NCBI GenBank assembly: GCA_963781955.1
Contig: CAWAHU010000002.1
Location: forward strand, 1-64,000
Source of the DNA: Bog-473 sp963781955
Lineage (GTDB): Bacteria; Actinomycetota; Acidimicrobiia; Acidimicrobiales; RAAP-2
DNA length: 64,000 bases
Reading direction: 5' to 3'
Shown: positions 36,239-43,767 of the stretch, piece after piece
Layout: every line of letters begins with the position of its first letter
Position numbering within the stretch: the first letter of the stretch is position 1
Translations under genes and position numbers: made by a program
The notes under the pieces: generated by a model
Database searches by the model: none
What the model was told of the DNA's origin: nothing
The model's input: only the letters and a program-made list of their open reading frames with translations

Positions 36239-37629
36239 CAGTCATCGCCTCCCCGGCATGGCCGTGCCTTCCAGAAGTAATTGTGGATCCCATCACCCGT
36301 GGAGAGCCGCCGGAAGGTCATCTCGACCCGGTCGCCCACCCTCACCTCCGCGGCATCGACGTCGGTCAGCTCCACCGGGAGCCGGCCGCCACCGTCGAAG
36401 TCCACGACCGCGAAGACCATGGGCGGGCTGGGCGTGTAGGAGAGCCTGTCGATGGTGAATGTGGTCACCGTGCCGCGGTTGTCCGCCATCGGTTCGAGCT
36501 CCCCCTCGTCGGGCAGGGGCGGCAGGTGCATCGAGCCGTCGGGCGACCGCGAACCCTCGAAGCCGAACTTCCAGGGCACTGAGCGTCCGGCGGCCGACGA
36601 CGACGTGCGGGCCGGCTCGGGACGGCGCGGGGGCTCCACCGGGAGGATGCCCCGCCACGAGAGGTAACGGCCGTAGGACACGGTGCCCCCGCCGGCGACC
36701 TGGGCCTCGACGGTGGCGCCGGTCGGGCGCGCTGTCGCCACGCCGTCGGTCGTGCGCACCACGAGCGCCTCCGCGCCGTCGGCCAGGACGAGGAGCACGA
36801 TGGTCCGGCCAGGCTCGGCGTGCTCGAGCAGCTCGGCGAGGAGAAGGAACGGGTGCGCGGCGCCGGTGTTGCCGACGGTGGCGGCCAGATCGTCCACCAG
36901 CCGGTCGGTGGGCACCTTGGAGCGTTTCGCCACGGCCCGGCAGGCGCGCCCGTGCGTGCCGGTGACGATGAGATGGTCCACGTCCCCGGGCCCGATGCCG
37001 GCGGCCTTCCACAGGCGGCCGAGCGCCTCCGCCCCGAGCTCGCCGTAGCGGACCTCGCCGAACCGCTCCTCCCAGACCCGCGACCTCTGCTCGCCCGGCG
37101 TGCGCCAGCGGTCGACGAACTCGCCGGTCACCGACACCCAGGGCCCGAGCTCCGCCAGTACGCTGCCCTGGGCTTCGCCGCCCAGCACCAGCGCGCCGGC
37201 GCCGTCGCCGAAGTAGGACTCGTCGGGCCCGCCGGCCAGGCCAGCGCGCAGGTCGGCCGCCACCGCCAGAGCGGGGCCCGGTTGGGCGGCGGCGGCCCGC
37301 AGGGCCCCCATGGCGCCGCGCACCGATCCGACGAGGTCGTATGCCCCGCACTCCTCGGGCAGCCGCAACGCGGCGTGCACCACGGTGGCGTTCGTCTTGT
37401 CCAGGTAGGGCGGCGCCACCGTGGCGAACCACACCGAATCGATCGGTGCGTCGGGCGAACGCCGCGTGGCTACGCGGGCCGCCTCGACCGCCATCGTCGT
37501 GGCGTCCTCGTCGAAGGATGCCACCGCACGCGCGCCCTTGCGGCCCCCGCTACCGGCGACGTCCGCCACGGTGGAGAGGTCGAGGCGCCGGTACGGGACG
37601 TAACCGCCGAAGCCGATGATGCCGTGCAC
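36238..37629 (-). CDS. HMG-CoA-synthase-like protein fused to DUF35-type OB-fold
   Basis: The 463-residue protein has a thiolase-fold N-terminal part (GIIGFGGYVPYRRLD, GDGAGALVLGG, ATVGNTGAAHP). After about residue 330 comes an OB-fold domain (TVTTFTIDRLSYTPSPP, RVGDRVEMTFRR) like that of DUF35 acyl-CoA proteins. At the place of the catalytic cysteine (after AYDL) it reads VGSVRGAMG, and I see no cysteine, so condensation by the usual mechanism is unlikely. The GTG at 37629 has TAGACT six bases upstream (leaderless). The overlap with the thiolase gene suggests a subunit or scaffold function. Confidence 0.78.
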   Translation of the reverse strand: MHGIIGFGGYVPYRRLDLSTVADVAGSGGRKGARAVASFDEDATTMAVEAARVATRRSPDAPIDSVWFATVAPPYLDKTNATVVHAALRLPEECGAYDLVGSVRGAMGALRAAAAQPGPALAVAADLRAGLAGGPDESYFGDGAGALVLGGEAQGSVLAELGPWVSVTGEFVDRWRTPGEQRSRVWEERFGEVRYGELGAEALGRLWKAAGIGPGDVDHLIVTGTHGRACRAVAKRSKVPTDRLVDDLAATVGNTGAAHPFLLLAELLEHAEPGRTIVLLVLADGAEALVVRTTDGVATARPTGATVEAQVAGGGTVSYGRYLSWRGILPVEPPRRPEPARTSSSAAGRSVPWKFGFEGSRSPDGSMHLPPLPDEGELEPMADNRGTVTTFTIDRLSYTPSPPMVFAVVDFDGGGRLPVELTDVDAAEVRVGDRVEMTFRRLSTGDGIHNYFWKARPCRGGDD

Positions 37630-37656
37630 ACCCGCAGTCTACCGCCTGGATGCGAT

Positions 37657-37670
37657 GTATCTTTTATCCA
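37657..37670. promoter_or_regulatory. AT-rich motif copy C in HMGS-like/SDR divergent promoter
   Basis: Read on the minus strand, TGGATAAAAGATAC agrees at 12 of 14 positions with the core TTGATAATAGATAC of the element at 31863. It lies between two divergent starts, like the other copies. Confidence 0.45.
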
Positions 37671-37686
37671 AAGCAAGGGAGGACAC

Positions 37687-38601
37687 GTGGGATTGTTGGA
37701 CGGGAAGGTGGCCGTCGTCACGGGCGCCGGGCACGGGATCGGACGGGCACACGCGCTCGAGCTGGCCAAGCACGGAGCGCGCGTCGTCGTGAACGACCTG
37801 GGGTCGAGCGTGCACGGCGAGGGCAGCGGACGCGACGCCGACGCGACGGTGGCACTGATCACCGACCGCGGCGGCCAGGCGGTGGCCGACTACGGCGATG
37901 TGGCCGACCACGAGCAGTCCGGCCAGCTGATCGGGCGGGCCGTCTCGGAGTGGGGGCGGCTCGACATCTTGGTCAACAACGCGGGCATCGTGCGTGACGG
38001 CGCAGTCTGGAACATGGACCCGGCCGACTTCGACGCCGTGATCCGCGTCCACCTGCGCGGGACATGGTGCTGCTCGCACCACGCCGCGGTGCACTGGCGC
38101 GACCGGGCCAAGGCCGGTGAGACGGTGGTCGGGCGACTCATCAACACGACCTCCGGCGCCGGCCTGACGGGCAACTTCGGGCAGACGGCCTACGCGGCGG
38201 CCAAGGCGGGCATCGTGGGCATGACGCAGACGCTGGCCCAGGAACTGAGCCCCTACGGGGTCACGGCCAACGTGGTCGGGCCGGCCGGCGCCACCCGCCT
38301 CACCGGGACCATGCCCTCCGCCCCGCCGGTGGTGGAGCCCGACGAGATCCCCGACGACGAGTGGCAGCCGATGGACCCGGCCAACAGCTCGCCCCTCGTG
38401 GCGTGGCTGGCCTGCGACGAGTCCCAGATGGTCAACGGACAGGTCTTCCGCGCCATCCACGACCGGGTCATCTGGATGCACGGGTGGCGCGAGGCGGCCG
38501 AGGTCTCCTCGGGCCAGAAGCGCTGGGACGCCGAGAGGCTCGGCAAGGTGCTCGCCACGGACGTGTTCCGGGTGGCCACGCCCGGGCTGCGCTTCCTCTG
38601 A
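37687..38601 (+). CDS. Short-chain dehydrogenase, 17-beta-HSD4/MFE-like
   Basis: The 304-residue SDR has TGAGHGIG, NNAGIVRDG, the serine in NTTSGAGL and YAAAK. The long loop after the nucleotide motif (NDLGSSVHGEG) and the C-terminal extension are typical of hydroxyacyl-CoA dehydrogenase-like SDRs related to multifunctional beta-oxidation enzymes. AAGGGAGGACAC precedes the GTG start. It shares a divergent promoter with the HMGS-like/thiolase operon, which fits oxidation of a 3-hydroxyacyl-CoA before cleavage. Confidence 0.86.
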   Translation: MGLLDGKVAVVTGAGHGIGRAHALELAKHGARVVVNDLGSSVHGEGSGRDADATVALITDRGGQAVADYGDVADHEQSGQLIGRAVSEWGRLDILVNNAGIVRDGAVWNMDPADFDAVIRVHLRGTWCCSHHAAVHWRDRAKAGETVVGRLINTTSGAGLTGNFGQTAYAAAKAGIVGMTQTLAQELSPYGVTANVVGPAGATRLTGTMPSAPPVVEPDEIPDDEWQPMDPANSSPLVAWLACDESQMVNGQVFRAIHDRVIWMHGWREAAEVSSGQKRWDAERLGKVLATDVFRVATPGLRFL

Positions 38602-38629
38602 TCCGCGCCGGATCCGAGCCGATCTGCTC

Positions 38630-39400
38630 CTACTCCGCGTGGAAGAGGGCGCCGGCGGCGGAGCTCATGAGCTCCACGGCGTCCCGGCGCTGCATCGTCC
38701 CGAAGGGTGTCGGACCGGGCGGGACGGTCGGCCCCTCGGCCAGGGAATCGAGCATCTGGCGCGCCACCTCGTCGGGATCGGCCAGGCCGTCGAGCTCGCG
38801 GCCGTCGAGCAGCCGCCGCAATGCGGGAGTGTCGGTGGCGCCGAGCACCATGGCCAACACGTCGACTCCCTCCGGCCCGAGCTCGGCCCAGAGCGACTCT
38901 GCCAGCAGCAGGTCGAACGCCTTCGTGGCGCCGTACACCGCCAGGTGCGATCCTCCGGCCCACGCGGCACCCGACGTGACGAACACGATGCCGCCTCGCC
39001 CTCGCCGGACCATGGCGGAAGCGAAGTGGTGGGTCGTGCCGATCACGGTCACGCAGTTCCGCACCACCATGTCCTGCCACGCGGCCTCCGGTTGGTCGAG
39101 AAAGTGGCAGGCGTGCGGGTCGGCTCCAGCGTTGTACACGAAGAGACCGACGTCGAGGTCCTCCGTCTCCCGCACGAGCACCTGCGCAGCGTCCGGCCGG
39201 CTGAGATCGAGGACGACCGACCTCGTCTCCGTGGCGACAGTCGCCGCCGTCTCGGCGAGCGCAGCCTCCCGGCGGGCGACGAGCACAATGTTGACGCCAC
39301 GTGACCCGAGTATGCGGGCGACGGACGCCCCGATGCCGTCCGAGCCGCCCGCGATGACAGCCCAGGGGCCGTAGCGCGCGGCGAAGTCCGGGCTGGTCAC
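38630..39400 (-). CDS. Short-chain dehydrogenase/reductase
   Basis: The 256-residue SDR has the nucleotide motif GGSDGIGAS, YNAGADP in place of NNAG, VTSGAAW for the serine and YGATK for the catalytic pair. The Y-for-N change in the NAG motif occurs in some classical SDRs. The GTG start overlaps the stop of the acyl-CoA dehydrogenase remnant (GTGA), so both were one operon. The convergent SDR gene ends 28 bases away. The substrate is unknown. Confidence 0.84.
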   Translation of the reverse strand: MTSPDFAARYGPWAVIAGGSDGIGASVARILGSRGVNIVLVARREAALAETAATVATETRSVVLDLSRPDAAQVLVRETEDLDVGLFVYNAGADPHACHFLDQPEAAWQDMVVRNCVTVIGTTHHFASAMVRRGRGGIVFVTSGAAWAGGSHLAVYGATKAFDLLLAESLWAELGPEGVDVLAMVLGATDTPALRRLLDGRELDGLADPDEVARQMLDSLAEGPTVPPGPTPFGTMQRRDAVELMSSAAGALFHAE

Positions 39401-40008
39401 GCCTCGGGGCGGCCTGTCGACGGCTCGCCGTCGGCGTGGCTGCGCAGGACCTGGCCGAAGGGCCGGTCACGGTCGGGCGAGGGCTCGCGGGGCAGGCCGA
39501 GGGTCCGCTCGGCGATGATGTTGCGCTGGATCTCGTCGGTGCCGCCGTAGATGGACGATGCGGCCGAGAAGACCATGGCCTTGCTCACCGCTCCCCCCTC
39601 CACGGCGTCGTCACCCCAGAGAAGTCCATGCGGCCCGGCGATCTCGGTGGCCAGCCCGGCCGCCAATTTCACGATGCGGGTCTGGCTCAGCTTGCCAGTG
39701 CTCGCCACCGCCTGGCCTCCCCCCCGCTTCGCCTCGGCCCGTCCCCGCTGGGCGTTCCACAGGCCCGTCTGGCTGAACGCATAGAGCCGGGCCAATTGCT
39801 GGCGGACCATCGGGTCCGACGTCCTTTCGAAGGTGCGGGCGAACTCGACCACGTCGTGGTAGCCGAGCGTCAGCTTCTCGTTGTCCGGCTCGATGCGCGC
39901 CGCGTCGCCCGCCCGTTGCCCGAGCATTCCGCCGCGGCGCCCCGCCTCGGGGAAGCCCACCGAGCTCCCCGGTGGGCGGTGCGATGGTGTGGCGCGGCAT
40001 GGGCACAC
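39397..40008 (-). pseudogene. Acyl-CoA dehydrogenase, N-terminally truncated
   Basis: Only the C-terminal four-helix domain of an acyl-CoA dehydrogenase is present: DPMVRQQLARLYAFSQTGLW, GPHGLLWGDDAVE and the FAD/substrate motif SIYGGTDEIQRNIIAERTLG. The N-terminal helical and beta domains, about 200 residues, should lie upstream but the amidohydrolase stop is only 33 bases away, and I see no coding sequence for them. The locus is therefore a deletion remnant, or a misassembly joint. Its stop overlaps the SDR start. Confidence 0.72.
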
Positions 40009-40040
40009 ACTAGATCCGTGCCGGAGAAATCTCTAGATGA

Positions 40041-41310
40041 TTAGCCGAGCGTGGCGTCCGGATCGTGTTCGAGGTCCAGATCCAGCAGCGTGATGGCGTT
40101 CTCCCGGGCGATCTTCCGGATCGAGATCTGGTCGAGGTGGCCGAATTGCTCCGCCGCGGCGCGGCGCGAGTCGGGCCAGGTGCTGTCCGAGTGCGGATAG
40201 TCGGTCTCGAAGACGACGTTGTCCACGCCTACCTGCTCGAGGAGTGACACCCCTACGGCGTCCTTGAAGAAGCAGCTGAGGACGTTCCCGCGGCGGTAGT
40301 AGGTCGAAGGGGGTTCGGGGCAGTCACGCTGTGAGTTCGACCAACCCCGGTGCGTCTCCCATACGTCGTCCGCCCGCTCGAGGACATAGGGGATCCAGCC
40401 GATCTGCGCCTCGGCGTACAGGAACTTGAGCTGCGGGAAGCGGTGGGGTACGCCGGAGAAGAGGAGGTCCACCAGGCTGGCCGCGCTGTTCCCGAAGATG
40501 ATGGTGGCGGCGACGGCGTCGGGCCCGTCCGGCGCTGCCTGCGGAGTCCGAGTCCCCGAGCCGATGTGCATGCACACCACGGTCCCGGTCTCCTCACACG
40601 CGGCGAGGAATCGGGTCCCAGTACCCCCGGTAGAAGCTGGGCAGGTCGAGGTACGTCGGGAGCTCCGAGAACGCGACCGCCCGCACGCCGCGCCCCGCAT
40701 TGCGCCGGACCTCGGCCGCAGCCAACCCGGCATCCCACAGCGGGACGAGGCACAGCGGGATCAACCGCCCCCCGCTCTCCCCGCACCACTCCTCGACCAT
40801 CCAGTCGTTGTAGGCCTCGACGCAGAGCTGCGCCAGCTCCCGATCCTTGCCCCACAGGAACTGCTGACCGCAGAAGCGCGGGTAGTTCGGGAAGCAGAGC
40901 TGCGCCTGCACCCCGTTGAGGTCCATGTCCTCGAGCCGCTCCGCCACCCGGTAACAGCCGGGGCGCATCTCGTCGTAGCGCACACCGCGCAACTTGATCT
41001 CCTCGCGCGGGAACCCGGCCGCGGCGATGGTGCGCTTGAGAGACGCCCTGTGGTCCTCGTAGCACCACCACGCCACTGCAGGCCCCTCGGTGCCCGGGGA
41101 CTCCACGTAGCTGCTGCCCACCAGCTTCGGGACGCCCGCCGGTAGGAGCTCGACGTGGGGGCCCGCCGCCCGCAGGCGCGCCGGCAGGCGGTTGGTCCAC
41201 ACGTCGGCCGGCTCGACGACGTGAGCGTCGAGATCCACGAGGAGGGGGATCCGTTCCATCACGTCCTGGCCCACGGCCGCCCCGTCTTCGCTCCGGCCCA
41301 GGTCGGTCAC
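40041..41310 (-). pseudogene. Amidohydrolase-2 family hydrolase, third copy, frameshifted
   Basis: From GTG 41310 (GGAGGAGCGTG upstream) the frame reads LLVDLDAHVVEPADVW (DxH), LCFPNYPRFCGQQFLW and AFSELPTYLDLPSFYRGYWDP. It breaks at about 40605-40615 and continues in the next frame with RFLAACEETGTVVCMHIGSG, GVPHRFPQLKFLYAEAQIGW and FETDYPHSDSTWPD to the stop at 40041. One indel repair gives about 423 residues with a full amidohydrolase barrel. It is divergent from the GntR gene. Together with the copies at 27131 and 33024 it makes three distant paralogues in one island. Confidence 0.82.
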
Positions 41311-41334
41311 CACGCTCCTCCTCACTCGGCAGGA

Positions 41335-41349
41335 TTTTATACGATATAC
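41335..41349. promoter_or_regulatory. AT-rich element between amidohydrolase and GntR genes
   Basis: TTTTATACGATATAC resembles the TTTTGATAATAGATAC core with one base missing. A related ATATGATGTAT lies at 41502-41512 before the GntR start. One or both may be GntR operators. Confidence 0.35.
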
Positions 41350-41502
41350 AAGATCCCTGTTCGACCGGCGGGTGTCGCCGGCGGGTGTCGCCGGCGAGTG
41401 CCGCACGGCGGGTCGGACGAGGAGGCGGGCGGGCGGAGGACCCGAGAGAGGAGCCGCCCTCGAGCAGGGGCTCGTTCCCGTCGTCACGGATCCTGTAGAG
41501 AA

Positions 41503-41508
41503 TATGAT
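41503..41508 (+). promoter_or_regulatory. -10 of leaderless gntR promoter
   Basis: TATGAT ends six bases before the ATG at 41515, so the transcript would begin at the start codon. No ribosome-binding sequence precedes the ATG. Confidence 0.5.
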
Positions 41509-41514
41509 GTATCC

Positions 41515-42231
41515 ATGCCGCCATCCGCTGACGACGGCTCCCCCGCCACATCGGCGCACATCCCCGCGTCCCCCGGCGCGGTGGTCCGCAAGGGCAGCGG
41601 CGAGCAGGCCGCGGCGTACATCCGGCAGCTGATCTTCGACGGGCAGCTCCGGGAGGGGATGCGGCTCCCCCAGGACGAGGTGGCAAAGGCGGTCGGTGTC
41701 AGCCGGATCCCCATCCGTGAGGCCATCATCGCCCTCGAACGCGAGGGCTGGGTGACCACCAGGCTGCACCGCGGCACCTTCGTGAACGCGTTCGACGAAC
41801 ACGTCATACGCGACCACTACGAGCTCTTCGGCCTCATCTACGGCCTGGCGGCGAGGCGGGCGGCCCAGCGGGCCGACCCCGACGTGATCGAACGCCTGGG
41901 CGACCTGAGCCACCAGATCGACACGATCGACGACCTGGTGCGGATCGGGGACCTGGCGCTCGCCTTTCACGCCACGGTGGTTGAGGCAGCTCGCTCGCCT
42001 CGCATCACGGTCGTGCTGCGCGCCATGTCCGCCCTGGTGCCCGGGCCGTTCTTCGTCCTGGTGCCGCGTGCGGTGGAGCCGGAGCGCAAGGGTGTCCGGG
42101 CGATCGTGCGCGCCGTGCGCCACGGCGACGGGGACCGCGCCGCACGGGAGTACGCCAAGATGCTCAGCCAGCAAGCCGAGCTCGTCGTCGAGCTCTTTCG
42201 GGAGCGCCAGGCGCTCAGTCCGGCTGTCTGA
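41515..42231 (+). CDS. GntR-family (FadR/FCD-like) regulator
   Basis: The 238-residue protein has a GntR winged-helix (AAYIRQLIFDGQLREGMRL, QDEVAKAVGVSRIPIREAI, LHRGTFVNAF) and an all-helical FCD-type ligand domain with metal-binding-like residues (LALAFHATVVEAA). FCD regulators commonly sense organic acids. The ATG at 41515 is preceded by a leaderless -10. It stands between the third amidohydrolase and the ABC transporter operon and may control either. Confidence 0.86.
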   Translation: MPPSADDGSPATSAHIPASPGAVVRKGSGEQAAAYIRQLIFDGQLREGMRLPQDEVAKAVGVSRIPIREAIIALEREGWVTTRLHRGTFVNAFDEHVIRDHYELFGLIYGLAARRAAQRADPDVIERLGDLSHQIDTIDDLVRIGDLALAFHATVVEAARSPRITVVLRAMSALVPGPFFVLVPRAVEPERKGVRAIVRAVRHGDGDRAAREYAKMLSQQAELVVELFRERQALSPAV

Positions 42232-42240
42232 GCACGGCAG

Positions 42241-42279
42241 CGACCGGGACGCCGGGACGCCCTCGAGCCGACCCGGTCG
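42241..42279. terminator. Bidirectional stem-loop between gntR and livF
   Basis: CGACCGGG at 42241-42248 pairs perfectly with CCCGGTCG at 42272-42279. It lies between two convergent stop codons. Confidence 0.45.
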
Positions 42280-42281
42280 AA

Positions 42282-43019
42282 CTACGCCGGATCGTTGCCG
42301 TTGGCCGAGTGCGCGCCCAGGTACAGGTCGTGCAAACGGCCGGCCACGTCGGTCGCCGGCCCGGCGTGGACCACCCGGCCCCCCGTCATGACGACCGCCC
42401 ACTCGGCCACCTTGAGTGCGAACTCGGCGAACTGCTCCACCACGACGACGGTGACACCATCGGCGGCCAGCGCGCTCACGACGCCGAACAGCTCCTCCAC
42501 GATGATCGGCGCCAATCCCATCGAGAGCTCGTCGAGGAGGAGCAGCCGCGGGCTCGTCGTGACTGCCCGCGCCATGGCGAGCATCTGCTGCTCGCCACCC
42601 GACAAGGTGCCCGCCGTCTGGTTGCGGCGCGACGACAGCTGGGGGAAGCGCTCGAACGCCTTCTCCTCGATCTGGCGGCGGTTGGTGCCGCCGTGCGACA
42701 TCATCCAGAGGTTCTCCTGCACCGTGAGATTGGGGAAGATGCCCTTCCCCTCGGGGATCAGGCACAGCCCGTCGCGCACAAGTGCATCGGCCTTGCCCGC
42801 CCTGATCGGCTTGCCGTCGTAGAGCACGGTGCCGGCGGAGGAAGCGTGCAGGCCGGCCAGGACCGACAACAGCGTCGACTTCCCGGCTCCGTTCGGACCG
42901 AGCACCGCGGTGAGACTCCCCGCCTCGATGCGCAGGTCGACGCCGTGGAGCACCTCCACGCTCTCGTAGCAGGCGCGGACGCCGCTGGCCTCGAGCAAGG
43001 GATGAGCCGCTTCAGCCAC
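42282..43019 (-). CDS. livF: Branched-chain-type ABC transporter ATPase (LivF-like)
   Basis: The 245-residue ATPase has Walker A (GPNGAGKS), the Q-loop region, the ABC signature LSGGEQQMLAMARAV, Walker B (LLLLDELSMGLAP) and EGKGIFPNLTVQENL typical of LivF. The GTG start at 43019 overlaps the stop of livG by eight bases. It is the last gene of a livHM-livG-livF operon. The transporter probably takes up a hydrophobic organic acid for the catabolic island; the binding protein at 25767 is the likely partner. Confidence 0.92.
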   Translation of the reverse strand: MAEAAHPLLEASGVRACYESVEVLHGVDLRIEAGSLTAVLGPNGAGKSTLLSVLAGLHASSAGTVLYDGKPIRAGKADALVRDGLCLIPEGKGIFPNLTVQENLWMMSHGGTNRRQIEEKAFERFPQLSSRRNQTAGTLSGGEQQMLAMARAVTTSPRLLLLDELSMGLAPIIVEELFGVVSALAADGVTVVVVEQFAEFALKVAEWAVVMTGGRVVHAGPATDVAGRLHDLYLGAHSANGNDPA

Positions 43020-43767
43020 CGTCCGCCTCCACCAGACTGCCCAGGTACGCCTCGGCCACAGCGGAGTCGCGCTGGATCTCCGCCGGTGTCCCCGACGTGA
43101 GGACCGAACCGTGCACCAGCACGTAGACGGTGTCACAGACGCCCATGACGAGATCCATGTCGTGCTCGACCAAGAGGATGGCGAGGCCGTCGGCACTGAG
43201 CGTGGTCAGAATGTCCCCGAAGCGGGCCGTCTCGTCGGGGTTCTGGCCCGATGCAGGCTCGTCGAGGAGCAGCATGGTGGGGCCGATGGCGAGCGCGCGA
43301 GCCAGCTCGACCAGCCGCCCGGTCCCGGTCGGCAGTGTGTCGGCCCTGGCTTCGGCCACACGCTCGAGGTGCACGGTCGCCAGCAGCCGCTCGGTCACCT
43401 GGTCCACCGACTCACCGTGCTGCGCGTCGCCGCGTCGCCGCGTCGAGCGGTGCCCGATGGAGGCGGCCACGCGCACGTTCTCCTTCACGGTGAGGGTCCC
43501 GAAGAGCTCGAGCCGCTGAAAGGTGCGCCCAAGACCGAGTCGAGAACGGCGATAGGGGGAGACTCCCTTCATGTCCTTGCCGCCGAACACGACCCTGCCG
43601 CGGCTGGGCTTGCGCATCCCCGTGATGACGTCGAAGAGCGTGGTCTTGCCGGCGCCGTTCGGCCCGATGAGGCCGGTGATCGACCCTTCGGGGACGTCGA
43701 GTGACACATCGGAGAGGGCGGCCAGTCCGCCGAAATTCACGCTGACCCCGTGGACCTCAAGCGCCAT
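43012..43767 (-). CDS. livG: Branched-chain-type ABC transporter ATPase (LivG-like)
   Basis: The 251-residue ATPase starts MALEVHGVSVNFGGLAAL, with Walker A GPNGAGKTT, the insertion GLGRTFQRLELFGTLTV of LivG proteins, and Walker B LLLDEPASGQNPDE. The signature motif reads LPTGTGRLVELARAL instead of LSxGQ, a deviation with an LSGGQ loop weakened to PTGTG. That change occurs in some LivG proteins but may affect ATPase rate. Its ATG lies 11 bases inside the permease gene end. Confidence 0.9.
   Translation of the reverse strand: MALEVHGVSVNFGGLAALSDVSLDVPEGSITGLIGPNGAGKTTLFDVITGMRKPSRGRVVFGGKDMKGVSPYRRSRLGLGRTFQRLELFGTLTVKENVRVAASIGHRSTRRRGDAQHGESVDQVTERLLATVHLERVAEARADTLPTGTGRLVELARALAIGPTMLLLDEPASGQNPDETARFGDILTTLSADGLAILLVEHDMDLVMGVCDTVYVLVHGSVLTSGTPAEIQRDSAVAEAYLGSLVEADGG

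Noticed and set aside
40594..42765. A 723-codon minus-strand frame spanning the amidohydrolase start, gntR and livF
   Set aside because: Only its last part (below 41310) is genuine amidohydrolase. The remainder is antisense to gntR or out of frame with livF.
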